Assembly (NCBI GenBank): GCA_947388185.1
Contig: CANDQP010000009.1
Span: 1 to 46,224, forward strand
DNA from: an uncultured Dorea sp.
Lineage (GTDB): Bacteria; Bacillota; Clostridia; Lachnospirales; Lachnospiraceae
Reading direction: 5' to 3'
Length of the DNA stretch: 46,224 nucleotides
Shown: one piece after another, positions 26,347-34,545 of the stretch
How the letters are laid out: the number at the start of each line of letters is the position of its first letter
How positions within the stretch are numbered: the stretch's first letter is position 1
Position numbers and translations under genes: made by a program
Notes under the pieces: model-generated
Seen by the model: only the letters and a program-made list of their open reading frames with translations
The model's database searches: none
Told to the model about the DNA's origin: nothing

Positions 26347-27975
26347 GTGGGAAATTATCTGAATACAACGGCTGTCTGTGATACTTATAATAGAGAGTGC
26401 CGCAGTCCGTATTTTGTGGATAAGTCCTTGTTGCTGGAACAGTTAATAACGAGGGTTGAAACGAGTACAAATTATATATGTATTACCAGGCCGCGGCGAT
26501 TTGGGAAATCGGTGATGGCGAATATGATCGCTTCTTTTTTCTCCTGTGCGTGTAATGCAGAGTATATTTTTGACCAGTTAAAGATTGCGAAATCGGTTTT
26601 TTATAAGGATCATATAGGACGATATGATGTAATATTCATATCCCTTAATGAATTGCCGAGGAAGTGCAGAAGTTACGAGCAGTATATCGAACGGATCGAG
26701 AACAGGCTGATCAAGGATTTGAAGGAAACATATCCGAAGGCCGGTATTCAGGAAGATGATGCCGTATGGGACGCATTTTCTGCTGTGTATCATTCCTATG
26801 ATTCGAAACGGTTCGTATTTATTTTAGATGAATGGGATTTTATTTTTCACAGAGATTTTGTGACACAAAAAAACAGGGAAGAATATATCGATTTTCTGAG
26901 TAATCTGTTAAAGGGGAAGGCTTATGTATCGTTGGCGTATATGACGGGTATCCTGCCGATCGCCAAGTATTCCAGCGGCTCTGAATTGAATATGTTTCTT
27001 GAATATACGATGGTATCGGAAGAAATGTATGGGGATTATTTTGGATTTACAGAGGAGGAAGTCGATGAATTGTATGAAAGATTTCTTACGAATCAGAAGG
27101 ATCCGCGAGTGACCAGAGGCGGATTGAGGCTTTGGTATGACGGATACCATACCAAACAGGGAGAGAGGGTATACAATCCTCGTTCAGTAGTTGCGGCACT
27201 TACGAATAATAATTTGGGAAATTACTGGACCAGTTCAGGACCTTATGATGAGATATTCTATTATATAGAGCAGAACACAGCGCAGGTACGTGAAGATTTG
27301 GTTAAAATGATATCGGATATTCCGGTCGAGGCAAATGTGTGTGAATATGCGGCATCCTCCATGAATCTTACTACAAGGGACGAGATCTTATCAGCTATGG
27401 TAGTGTATGGTTTCCTGAGTTTTGAGAAGGGATGCGTACAGATCCCGAACAAAGAATTGATGGACCGTTTCAGGGATATGCTAATCAAGGAGCCGACACT
27501 GGGGTACGTGCATCAACTTGCCAGACAGTCTGCCCGGATGCTTAAGGCAACGCTTGAAAACGACACGAAAGTGATGGTTGAAATACTGGAATTTGCACAT
27601 AATACAGAAGTTCCGTTGTTAAATTACAGTAACGAGACCGATCTTACGGCTGTAGTGAATCTTATCTATCTTGCGGCAAGAGATACTTATCGGGTGGAGC
27701 GGGAAGATAAGGGCGGGATCGGATACGTAGATTTTATATTCTATCCGGAGGTCGATCATACGGCTGATGGGATCATTCTGGAATTGAAGGTGAATGATAC
27801 GCCAAAGAAGGCGCTGCAGCAGATTAAGGACAGGAAATATGTGCTTAGATTTGAAGGTAAGCTGGGAGAACGTCCCAAGTATACGGGGCGTGTGCTTGGT
27901 GTAGGAATTAGTTATGATAAAGGAACAAAGATACATGCCTGTAAAATAGAAGTTTTACGGGATAGAATTTCATAA
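26347..27975 (+). CDS. AAA-ATPase-like / PD-(D/E)XK nuclease-like protein (DUF1703 family), copy 2
   Basis: A 542-aa paralogue of the protein at 21646-23253 with the same plan. Walker A RPRRFGKS is at residues 48-55 and Walker B LDEWD has Asp161/Glu162. The nuclease-type site has Asp462 (GYVDFIF) and the E-x-K of LELKV (Glu479, Lys481). It begins with GTG after GGAGGT at 26335-26340. The two copies share the GNYL/GSYL start, the LAYMTGILPI segment, YFGFTEEEV and WYDGY but differ widely elsewhere, so they are old paralogues rather than a recent duplication. The A/T-richer codon use here may reflect lateral gain. Function is unknown. Confidence 0.9.
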   Translation: MGNYLNTTAVCDTYNRECRSPYFVDKSLLLEQLITRVETSTNYICITRPRRFGKSVMANMIASFFSCACNAEYIFDQLKIAKSVFYKDHIGRYDVIFISLNELPRKCRSYEQYIERIENRLIKDLKETYPKAGIQEDDAVWDAFSAVYHSYDSKRFVFILDEWDFIFHRDFVTQKNREEYIDFLSNLLKGKAYVSLAYMTGILPIAKYSSGSELNMFLEYTMVSEEMYGDYFGFTEEEVDELYERFLTNQKDPRVTRGGLRLWYDGYHTKQGERVYNPRSVVAALTNNNLGNYWTSSGPYDEIFYYIEQNTAQVREDLVKMISDIPVEANVCEYAASSMNLTTRDEILSAMVVYGFLSFEKGCVQIPNKELMDRFRDMLIKEPTLGYVHQLARQSARMLKATLENDTKVMVEILEFAHNTEVPLLNYSNETDLTAVVNLIYLAARDTYRVEREDKGGIGYVDFIFYPEVDHTADGIILELKVNDTPKKALQQIKDRKYVLRFEGKLGERPKYTGRVLGVGISYDKGTKIHACKIEVLRDRIS

Positions 27976-27995
27976 AAAATATAGGGGGTAATATT

Positions 27996-28409
27996 ATGCT
28001 TGAAAACAAACCGTCTCAGTCAATTATGACAGAATTGCTGGGACAATCCTTGTATGGAGTCTGGCAAGCGTTGTGTTCGGCCATTGATGAAAAATACGAT
28101 ATGGAACGGTTATGGAATACTGGCGGTAAGAATTGGACTTACGAGTACAAGTATCGCAGAGGCGGGAAAACCCTTTGCAGTCTATATGCGAAAAGCAGCT
28201 GTGTTGGTTTCATGATTATTTTTGGGAAGAATGAGAGAGCAAAATTTGAAGCCATAAGGGATACACTTTCTGATGCCGTCTGCAGGCAATATGATGAAGC
28301 CCAAACCTATCATGATGGGAAATGGGTCATGTTTGAGCCGACTGACACAACGGAATTTGATGACTATATGAAATTACTGGCGATTAAAAGAAAACCGAAT
28401 CGGAAGTAA
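27996..28409 (+). CDS. DUF3788 family protein
   Basis: A 137-aa soluble protein. NTGGKNWTYEYKYRRGGKTL, GFMIIFGKNERAKFE and the end DDYMKLLAIKRKPNRK form the family pattern of DUF3788. It may adopt a YdhG/DUF1801-like fold, but no reaction is known. AAAATATAGGGGGT precedes the ATG. It starts 20 nt after the second AAA/PD-(D/E)XK gene, so it is probably co-transcribed with it, and it ends in a strong terminator. Confidence 0.8.
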   Translation: MLENKPSQSIMTELLGQSLYGVWQALCSAIDEKYDMERLWNTGGKNWTYEYKYRRGGKTLCSLYAKSSCVGFMIIFGKNERAKFEAIRDTLSDAVCRQYDEAQTYHDGKWVMFEPTDTTEFDDYMKLLAIKRKPNRK

Positions 28410-28416
28410 AAGACAG

Positions 28417-28462
28417 AACCCCCGGTTGAAGAATGTTATCATTCCTTCAGCTGGGGGTTTTT
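28417..28462 (+). terminator. Intrinsic terminator after the DUF3788 gene
   Basis: AACCCCC (28417-28423) pairs with GGGGGTT (28453-28459); further pairs (TTGAAG with CTTCAG, ATG with CAT) extend the stem inside, and T runs to 28462. Confidence 0.9.
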
Positions 28463-28504
28463 GTTACATTTTACACCAGAAATGTGCTTTTTATGTCAGA
28501 GTCA

Positions 28505-28532
28505 TTGTCTTTTATTTGCTGTGACTTATAAT
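28505..28532 (+). promoter_or_regulatory. Sigma-A promoter of the 5'-nucleotidase gene
   Basis: TTGTCT (28505-28510) and TATAAT (28527-28532) with 16-bp spacing. The -10 box is partly covered by a Fur/PerR-like dyad. Confidence 0.6.
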
Positions 28533-28548
28533 AATGACAATCATTCGC
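28530..28548. promoter_or_regulatory. Fur/PerR-like box over the 5'-nucleotidase promoter
   Basis: The core AATGACAATCATT is an inverted repeat (AATGA-CAA-TCATT). Aligned with the 19-bp Fur consensus GATAATGATAATCATTATC, 15 of 19 positions agree. The overlapping TTATAATAATGACAA (28526-28540) agrees with the PerR consensus TTATAATNATTATAA at all but two defined positions. Overlap with the -10 box fits repression by a Fur-family metal regulator. Confidence 0.5.
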
Positions 28549-28582
28549 TGCTGCGAGCAGTAATATAGAAAGAGGGAAAAAT

Positions 28583-30598
28583 ATGAGATTAGAAAAGAGA
28601 ATACTAAGCATTTTCAGTTCATTGTGCATGGCACTTATCATGATGACAGGAACGGCCTTAGCGGCAGGTACAGTGCCGCAGACAGAAGTAACAGAAAATG
28701 GCATCACAGGACCGGAAGCGTCAGTGGTGAATGACGCCGCCGAACCGGAACCGGTAATGGGGAATGATACCACAGAATTTCAGATAAATGTGGTTCATAC
28801 GAATGATATCCATGCAAGAATTCTGGAAGATGACTGGAATCAGGTGATCGGACTTCCGAAAGTGAAGACCTATGTTGATCAGGCATCGCAGGGAAAAGAT
28901 TTATCACTGGTACTGGACGGGGGAGATACCTTCCACGGGCAGTCCATTGCCACTCTCGTGCGGGGTGAGTCCGTAGCGAAGGTACTGGGCGCCTGCGGAT
29001 ATGATGCGATGGCGGCGGGAAACCATGACTGGAATTATGGGAAAGACCGTCTGAAAGAGCTGGAAGAGATCGTCAGACAAAATGGAAGTCCACAATTTCT
29101 CATTCTCGCCGGAAATGTAGTCAAGGAAGACGGAAGTAATTTTTTTGATCAGCATTATCTTACGAAGGAAGTTGTAAAAGACGGAAAAACATTAAAAATA
29201 GGGGTATTCGGAGTGATCGATCCGGCGATTTATCATGCAACTGCCCCGGGAAATGTAGAAGGACTAAAGTTTACAGATATGACAGTCTACGCCCGGAAAG
29301 CTGCTTTGGAACTGAAAGCACAGGGATGCCAGATCGTAGTTGGTATGGTACACGGTATTGACCCGAAAGGCCTGGCTTCTTCTGTGGGGAGTGTGAATCT
29401 GTGGATCGCAGGACACGAACATACAACGGTGAATAAGACGGTTACAAGACCGGACGGCGGAACGGCTCTGGTGGTTGAGACGGGATATAATCTGTGGAAT
29501 TTTGGAAATGTAGATATGACCTGTACATTAGATCAAGATGGAAATCTTGTAGAAGACATCCAAATGACAGAAAATCTGGTGGACTATGACACAGGCAAGG
29601 CAGTGAATGTGGACCCGAATGTGCAGGCTCTCTTAGACGGCATTACGGAAGAGCAGAAAGCGATACTTTCTCAGCCGGTAGGTTATACCCCGGAAGATCT
29701 GGATGGAATATGGGAGCATATCCGGATTGGCGAGACAACCATGGGCCGGGCTGTTACAGATGCATATCTTCTGGCGACCGGAGCAGACATCGCATTTGAA
29801 AATGCGGGCGGTATCCGTGCTTCCATAGAAAAGGGGACGGTTACATATCAGAATGTGCTAGATGTATCACCTTATGGGAATTATATTGTGACAAAAGAAT
29901 TGAGCGGCAAAGAGATCTTAGAGATACTCGAAACATCGCTGGATATCATGAAAGCGAATATAGAAGCGAATGAAAGAGGAGACTATGACGGCTGGCCGGA
30001 TAACAGTGGAAATATGCTGCAGGCAGGCGGGATAGAGGTCAGGTATAACTTGTCTCTTAAAAAGGGAAGCAGAATCTTACATGCGCTCGTTCAGGGAAAA
30101 GCAATACAGGAAGATAAAATGTATACGGTTGCGATGAACAATTACCTTCCCAATGACATCAGTGACTATCCCCAGTTCGAAGGGAAGGTCAATCTGCATG
30201 AATATCAGGCATGTGAGGATGCGTTGGCAGCATACTTAGGACAGCCTGAGAATGTGGTGCTTGAGGGAATCAGCCGTGCGCGTCTGATAGCAACTGACGA
30301 GAAACCGGGCAATGGAGAGAAACCAGATGATGGCAGTCAGCCGGACGATGACGGGAAACCGGATCATAACGGCCAGCCGGACAACAACGGGAAACCGGGA
30401 CAAGGCGAAAATGATAAGCAGGAGGACAGTAAGCCGAAACCGGCGGAGTCTGCATCAACGGATGCTAAAAATCCGGGTGCAAAAACCAGTGTAAAGACCG
30501 GTGATAACGTAAATATAGAATGGTACCTGTTGCTTGCGCTTGCCGGGGCCGGTGGGGTATTTGTCATATTGAGGAAAAAATGTAGTCAGCAATTGTGA
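28583..30598 (+). CDS. Secreted, wall-anchored 5'-nucleotidase / metallophosphatase
   Basis: A 671-aa surface protein. A signal peptide covers residues 1-28 (positive MRLEKR, hydrophobic core, TALAA). The calcineurin-like phosphatase domain (about 65-335) has VVHTNDIHA, LDGGDTFHG, GNHDWNYG and AGHEHT, the two-metal ligands of 5'-nucleotidase. The C-terminal substrate domain (about 365-570) has ENAGGIRASI and SPYGNY. A Pro/Gly/Asp-rich spacer (about 574-620) is followed by VKTGD (637-641), a hydrophobic helix and RKK, a sortase signal of the KTGD type common in Lachnospiraceae. It probably strips phosphate from extracellular nucleotides. Its promoter carries a Fur-like box. AAAGAGGG is the ribosome site. 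Confidence 0.92.
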   Translation: MRLEKRILSIFSSLCMALIMMTGTALAAGTVPQTEVTENGITGPEASVVNDAAEPEPVMGNDTTEFQINVVHTNDIHARILEDDWNQVIGLPKVKTYVDQASQGKDLSLVLDGGDTFHGQSIATLVRGESVAKVLGACGYDAMAAGNHDWNYGKDRLKELEEIVRQNGSPQFLILAGNVVKEDGSNFFDQHYLTKEVVKDGKTLKIGVFGVIDPAIYHATAPGNVEGLKFTDMTVYARKAALELKAQGCQIVVGMVHGIDPKGLASSVGSVNLWIAGHEHTTVNKTVTRPDGGTALVVETGYNLWNFGNVDMTCTLDQDGNLVEDIQMTENLVDYDTGKAVNVDPNVQALLDGITEEQKAILSQPVGYTPEDLDGIWEHIRIGETTMGRAVTDAYLLATGADIAFENAGGIRASIEKGTVTYQNVLDVSPYGNYIVTKELSGKEILEILETSLDIMKANIEANERGDYDGWPDNSGNMLQAGGIEVRYNLSLKKGSRILHALVQGKAIQEDKMYTVAMNNYLPNDISDYPQFEGKVNLHEYQACEDALAAYLGQPENVVLEGISRARLIATDEKPGNGEKPDDGSQPDDDGKPDHNGQPDNNGKPGQGENDKQEDSKPKPAESASTDAKNPGAKTSVKTGDNVNIEWYLLLALAGAGGVFVILRKKCSQQL

Positions 30599-30645
30599 TA
30601 GAGAAGCAAGTATGGTAGAATGATACAGGAGAAACAAAGGAGTCT

Positions 30646-30804
30646 ATGCAGTCTGCCCGGATACATTTTGAAGCGGAGGATGGCCGGGTAGCCGTTGCCC
30701 GCCTTGTGTTATTGGTAGACTGGAGCATACTTGTATGATTGAAGAGTACAGCATCAGCCAGTGAGGAAGCGTATTTTGTCAATATCGAGATGCCGGTGAA
30801 ATAA
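30646..30804 (+). pseudogene. Short remnant ORF with an in-frame TGA
   Basis: An ATG at 30646 after AAAGGAG opens a frame of 30 codons (MQSARIHFEAEDGR...) that ends at a TGA at 30736. The same frame then continues for about 21 codons (ending EAYFVNIEMPVK) to a TAA at 30802. It could be a decayed gene or a chance frame. No family is recognised. The rest of the gap between the nucleotidase and the next gene holds only the promoter at 30826-30854. Confidence 0.25.
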
Positions 30805-30825
30805 AATGGTTTGCAGAATTAAGAC

Positions 30826-30854
30826 TTTACACTCCGGTCACTTATTGTTATAAT
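30826..30854 (+). promoter_or_regulatory. Sigma-A promoter upstream of two small genes
   Basis: TTTACA (30826-30831) and TATAAT (30849-30854, perfect) with 17-bp spacing, 45 nt before the ATG at 30899. Confidence 0.75.
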
Positions 30855-30898
30855 AAAGGCATCACAGAAACAGAATTCTTGTGAAAGTGGGTGAATAT

Positions 30899-31081
30899 AT
30901 GTCAGATCAGGAGATGTTAAAGGTATCTGTCGAAGAATTTTCCAGATTGCAGGATTACATGGTAGAGTGCGAGAAGGATTCTATTGTCTACAAGAAGATG
31001 AAAAGGCGGTATATAGAATTGAAAGTCATTCTGGCGGCATCGGGGATCAATCTGACAGAGCTTGACATGATCAACGAATGA
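30899..31081 (+). CDS. Small protein of unknown function (60 aa)
   Basis: A 60-aa protein with a helical, charged composition (EEFSRLQDYM, VYKKMKRRYIELKVIL) and no membrane segment or signal peptide. The frame is open back to a GTG at 30881; the ATG at 30899 was chosen because it is nearest to a weak GTGGGTG ribosome site. It has its own good promoter and is followed after 38 nt by the YjfB-like gene, so the two are likely one unit. No family is recognised. Confidence 0.6.
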   Translation: MSDQEMLKVSVEEFSRLQDYMVECEKDSIVYKKMKRRYIELKVILAASGINLTELDMINE

Positions 31082-31119
31082 TCGGTTTGTTATTCTGATA
31101 AAAGGAAGGAGTGGAAAGT

Positions 31120-31317
31120 ATGGATATTGCTGCATTATCAACTGCTATGTCGATGCAACAATTGCATTTGAATGTAAGCTATGCCATGATGTCGAAGGTT
31201 ATGGATACGATGGAGATGTCGACAGAGGCGATGGCTGAGATGATGGACGCGGCGGCGCAGATCTCAGGGGGAGCTGCGATACCGGGACTTGGAGAGAATA
31301 TTGATATATTAGTATAA
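31120..31317 (+). CDS. YjfB-like small protein (putative motility family)
   Basis: A 65-aa protein starting MDIAALSTAMSM with QQLHLNVSYAMMSKVMD and a middle rich in Met and Ala. This fits the YjfB family, which in Bacillus is annotated as a putative motility protein linked to the sigma-D regulon. The true role is unknown and no flagellar gene is in the window. AAGGAAGGAG at 31102-31111 is 8 nt upstream of the ATG; the GTG at 31111 overlaps that site and was rejected. A terminator follows. Confidence 0.75.
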   Translation: MDIAALSTAMSMQQLHLNVSYAMMSKVMDTMEMSTEAMAEMMDAAAQISGGAAIPGLGENIDILV

Positions 31318-31336
31318 GCATATATGTACGTTAGGC

Positions 31337-31386
31337 AAAAGGAGTATATCTGAGCAGGGAATATTGTTCAGTTATGCTCCTTTTTT
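31337..31386 (+). terminator. Intrinsic terminator after the YjfB-like gene
   Basis: AAAAGGAG (31337-31344) and following bases pair with the arm ending CTCCTTTT: AGGAG-T-ATA-T-CTGA against TCAG-T-TAT-G-CTCCT, 12 of 14 paired. A run of six T ends at 31386. Confidence 0.82.
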
Positions 31387-31523
31387 GATGTGTATGCTGT
31401 GAGCACTGTAGGTATGAGCAGTAATCAGGGCGCGAAAAATGTAAAAACTTGCGAACTCTTTTACTATATTCCGACTGTGAAATCTTGTACAATAGGTATG
31501 TAGGAAGAAAAGGGGAGGTATGG

Positions 31524-31850
31524 ATGATGCGGGAAAAAGAATTATCTATCTGTATAGGGATTCATCATATAGCAACATTTTTGGGGATATGGGAAGGAAT
31601 CTATTATCTGGCGAAGGGCAGGCAGAATCTTTTCAGAAGTTGCGTCATATTCTTGCTTACAACATTCCAGTCATGGGCAGGGCTTAAGATATTGGCAGAT
31701 CTGCAAACCGGAAGATCAAGACTGGAAGAAAGCTACAGAAGCCTGGATAAATTGAAGGGTAACAGAGAAAAGAAACGAGGCTTCCTGTGGGGGCTGGTCT
31801 TGTCTTCGGCGGTATTCAAGGTGGTGCCGGTGCGCCTGTTAGGGCAGTAA
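31524..31850 (+). CDS. Small probable membrane protein of unknown function
   Basis: A 108-aa protein with hydrophobic stretches at about residues 7-28 (LSICIGIHHIATFLGIWEGI) and 37-55 (SCVIFLLTTFQSWAGL), a basic middle (RLEESYRSLDKLKGNREKK) and a third weak hydrophobic segment near 87-100. The frame is open from 31449, but AGGGGAGG at 31511-31518 points to the ATG at 31524 or the next ATG at 31527. No family is recognised. It lies alone between the YjfB-like gene and the sporulation block. Confidence 0.55.
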   Translation: MMREKELSICIGIHHIATFLGIWEGIYYLAKGRQNLFRSCVIFLLTTFQSWAGLKILADLQTGRSRLEESYRSLDKLKGNREKKRGFLWGLVLSSAVFKVVPVRLLGQ

Positions 31851-31861
31851 TGAAAAATCAA

Positions 31862-31890
31862 GCATAACCAGCCGGCGTGCCGCATAGATT
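31862..31890 (+). promoter_or_regulatory. Candidate sigma-E promoter for yqfC-yqfD
   Basis: GCATAAC (31862-31868) and CATAGATT (31883-31890) are 14 bp apart. They agree with the Bacillus sigma-E consensus (KMATATT, N14-15, CATACAMT) at 5 of 7 and 6 of 8 positions. yqfC and yqfD are mother-cell genes in Bacillus. The predicted start (near 31897) would leave almost no leader for the ATG at 31903 and favours the ATG at 31918. Confidence 0.35.
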
Positions 31891-31902
31891 ACTATAAAAT
31901 CC

Positions 31903-32223
31903 ATGAATGGCGTTTCTATGAGAACGAAAAGACAGAATCAGAGACAGGATGAAGAAAGTCATTCTTTCCGAAATAAAATTGCAGAGTTATCAGAGCTTCC
32001 CAAGGATGTGGCGCTTGGCATGCCTGTACTTACCGTCACCGGCCAGATGGAGCTGTGTCTGGAGAACTACAGAGGGATCTTAGAGTACACGGATTCTCTT
32101 GTGCGTATCCAGACGAAGACGGGGCAGATCCGCATCATCGGCCAACGGCTGCAGGTCGTATACTATACCAATGACGAGATGAAGGTGAACGGACATATAA
32201 AATCTATCGAATACCAGAATTGA
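31903..32223 (+). CDS. yqfC: Sporulation protein YqfC
   Basis: A soluble protein of 106 aa (101 if the ATG at 31918 is used, which fits the predicted sigma-E start better; neither ATG has a good ribosome site). ELPKDVALGMPVLTVTGQMEL, NYRGILEYTDSLVRI and the end IKSIEYQN follow the YqfC pattern. YqfC is a small protein made in the mother cell during endospore formation; the biochemical role is not known. It lies 13 nt before yqfD, the conserved partner. Confidence 0.85.
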   Translation: MNGVSMRTKRQNQRQDEESHSFRNKIAELSELPKDVALGMPVLTVTGQMELCLENYRGILEYTDSLVRIQTKTGQIRIIGQRLQVVYYTNDEMKVNGHIKSIEYQN

Positions 32224-32236
32224 AGGGGGTACCATA

Positions 32237-33514
32237 GTGCTGTTAAAGATTATCCGATATGCCAAAGGATATATCCGTATCCGGATCACAGGATATTCTA
32301 CGGAGAGATTCTTAAATGCGTGCAGTCACAGGGGGATCATATTGTGGGGACTTGAACCAAAAGGACGGGCTTATGAGATGAATATCTCAATCCCGGGCTT
32401 CCGTAAATTAAAACCGATCATCAGGAAGACAGGAACAAAAGTGAGCATTGTAGAGCGGTTCGGTCTTCCTTTTTTTTTACACAAATACCGCAAACGGAAG
32501 ATGTTCTTCGCGGGAGCACTGTTATTTGCTGCATTGATATTCCTTATGTCCAGATACATATGGAATATTGATATCAAGGGCAATCTGACTTATACGGATG
32601 AGACTCTTCTTAAGTTCCTTAAGACCCGCGAGGTGGAAAATGGGATGAGGGTCTCAGAGGTGGATTGTGCAAGGATCGTTAAGGATATCCGTAAGGAGTA
32701 TGATGATATTATCTGGGTTTCGGCGTCGATTCAGGGAACCCGCCTGATCATTCAGGTGAAGGAGAATGAGGACACCATACCGGCCATGGACGAGGCGGCA
32801 GAGAATCCGGATCAGGAGAAGCCGACAGACATTGTAGCCGACAGGGATTGCGTGATCACCAGGATCGTTCCGCGCAACGGGATTCCCATGGTCAGCGAGG
32901 GCGCCGAGGTCAAGACAGGAGACGTGCTGGTATCCGGCCAGGTTCCGGTGATGGATGACGCAGGTACCGTGATCGCCTACCAGTACCACGAGTCGGACGC
33001 CGATATCCAGGGGAGAACCGTGATAGAATACCAGGATGAGATGGATCTTGGTTATGAAGAAAAGGAATATTACTATGATAAGAAGACACATCTGCCTTTG
33101 GAGAAGAATGAATACTTTTTGAAGCTCGGGCGTTATACACTGGAATTCGGCAATATCCGGAATCAATACAGGGCATGGGAAATGTACGGATATGAGAAGC
33201 AGTTATGCATCGCCGAGAACTTCTACCTGCCCATATCTTATGGGAAAAAGACGGCCAGACCTTATGAATCCGGGGAGATAAAATATACGAAAAAAGAGCT
33301 TCAACAGCGGCTGAGCAGAAAATTTCAGCAATATTGTAAAGATTTGGAGAAAAAAGGGGTAGAAATTATTGAGAATGATGTTAAAATATACACAGGGTCT
33401 CAAAAGGCCGAGGCAAAGGGGCGGCTTACAGTACAGATGCCGATCGGCAGGCAGGCTGAGTCCCGGTTACTGGAGATTCCGGTAACCGAAGAACAAGACG
33501 AGACAGGAGAATAG
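32237..33514 (+). CDS. yqfD: Sporulation protein YqfD
   Basis: A 425-aa membrane-linked sporulation protein. After a soluble N-terminal part (about 1-90) one helix occurs near residues 93-112 (FFAGALLFAALIFLM), followed by ISRYIWNIDIKGN-type sequence and a large soluble domain. The pattern DIIWVSASIQGTRLIIQVKE and the VPRNGIP / GDVLVSGQVP segment fit YqfD (SpoIV-related). GTG start at 32237 after AAGGGGG. It follows yqfC and comes 3 nt before the PhoH-like gene, the Firmicutes order yqfC-yqfD-phoH-ybeY. Confidence 0.9.
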   Translation: MLLKIIRYAKGYIRIRITGYSTERFLNACSHRGIILWGLEPKGRAYEMNISIPGFRKLKPIIRKTGTKVSIVERFGLPFFLHKYRKRKMFFAGALLFAALIFLMSRYIWNIDIKGNLTYTDETLLKFLKTREVENGMRVSEVDCARIVKDIRKEYDDIIWVSASIQGTRLIIQVKENEDTIPAMDEAAENPDQEKPTDIVADRDCVITRIVPRNGIPMVSEGAEVKTGDVLVSGQVPVMDDAGTVIAYQYHESDADIQGRTVIEYQDEMDLGYEEKEYYYDKKTHLPLEKNEYFLKLGRYTLEFGNIRNQYRAWEMYGYEKQLCIAENFYLPISYGKKTARPYESGEIKYTKKELQQRLSRKFQQYCKDLEKKGVEIIENDVKIYTGSQKAEAKGRLTVQMPIGRQAESRLLEIPVTEEQDETGE

Positions 33515-33517
33515 CGG

Positions 33518-34528
33518 ATGGGATTAATGGAAGCAGTCATGAATATACCGGCAGAGCATGAGAGTAATGTGTTCGGCCAGTTTGATGCTTATGCTAAGAA
33601 GATAGAACGCACGCTTCATGTGACACTGATCGCAAGAGGCGAGAATATGAAGATCATGGGAGAGGCCGCGAATGTAGAGAAGGCGAAGAAGGTCTTAGAG
33701 CAGCTCGTGGGGCTTTCCAGGAGAGGCAATACGATCCAGGAACAGAATGTGGATTACACGCTTGCCCTTGTGATGGAGGATAGCGAGGGAAGCGTACTGG
33801 AGATTGATTCAGATATTATCTGTCATACCCTGCAGGGTAAGCCGATCAAGCCTAAGACTCTGGGACAGAAGAAGTATGTGGATGCGATGCGTAACAAGAT
33901 GATCGTATTCGGCCTTGGCCCTGCCGGGACCGGGAAGACCTATCTTGCGATGGCTATGGCGATTACGGCATTTCGCAATAATGAGGTGGGGCGTATCATA
34001 CTGACGCGTCCTGCCATTGAGGCAGGCGAGAAACTTGGATTCCTGCCGGGGGATCTGCAGAGCAAGATCGACCCGTATCTGAGGCCGCTTTATGATGCCC
34101 TGTACCAGATCATGGGTGCGGAGAGCTTTCTTAAGAATTCGGAGAAGGGGCTGATCGAGGTGGCGCCGCTGGCATATATGAGAGGGCGGACGCTTGACAA
34201 TGCATTTATCATACTGGATGAAGCGCAGAATACGACACCGGCTCAGATGAAGATGTTCTTGACAAGAATCGGTTTTGGTTCTAAAGTAGCTGTTACGGGT
34301 GATATTACCCAGAAGGATCTTGCGCCGGGGCAGGTATCCGGCCTGGATATTGCCATTTCCGTCCTTAAGAATATTGATGATATCGGTATCTGCCATCTGA
34401 CCAGCAAGGACGTGGTGCGTCATCCGCTGGTTCAGAAGATCGTGAAAGCATATGAAGATTACGAGAACCGTGAGAAAACGAAGAGCCGTGACAGGAATGA
34501 CAGATATAAGAAACGGCGGAATCGGTAA
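33518..34528 (+). CDS. phoH: PhoH family ATPase
   Basis: A 336-aa cytoplasmic P-loop protein. The N-terminal part (about 1-120) is KH-like, with a conserved GLSRRGNTI region. The P-loop NTPase has Walker A GPAGTGKT at residues 134-141, Walker B FIILDEAQN near 229 and the RPAIEAGEKLGFLPGD loop. PhoH proteins are linked to RNA metabolism, and the gene is nearly always next to ybeY as here, suggesting a role in ribosomal RNA processing or quality control. AGGAG precedes the ATG. It is closely spaced with yqfD and ybeY. Confidence 0.95.
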   Translation: MGLMEAVMNIPAEHESNVFGQFDAYAKKIERTLHVTLIARGENMKIMGEAANVEKAKKVLEQLVGLSRRGNTIQEQNVDYTLALVMEDSEGSVLEIDSDIICHTLQGKPIKPKTLGQKKYVDAMRNKMIVFGLGPAGTGKTYLAMAMAITAFRNNEVGRIILTRPAIEAGEKLGFLPGDLQSKIDPYLRPLYDALYQIMGAESFLKNSEKGLIEVAPLAYMRGRTLDNAFIILDEAQNTTPAQMKMFLTRIGFGSKVAVTGDITQKDLAPGQVSGLDIAISVLKNIDDIGICHLTSKDVVRHPLVQKIVKAYEDYENREKTKSRDRNDRYKKRRNR

Positions 34529-34545
34529 TATAGAGGGAGAAGGAT

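Noticed and set aside
30736-30738. TGA as a possible selenocysteine codon
   Set aside because: No SECIS-like hairpin directly after it and no known selenoprotein context; decay is simpler.
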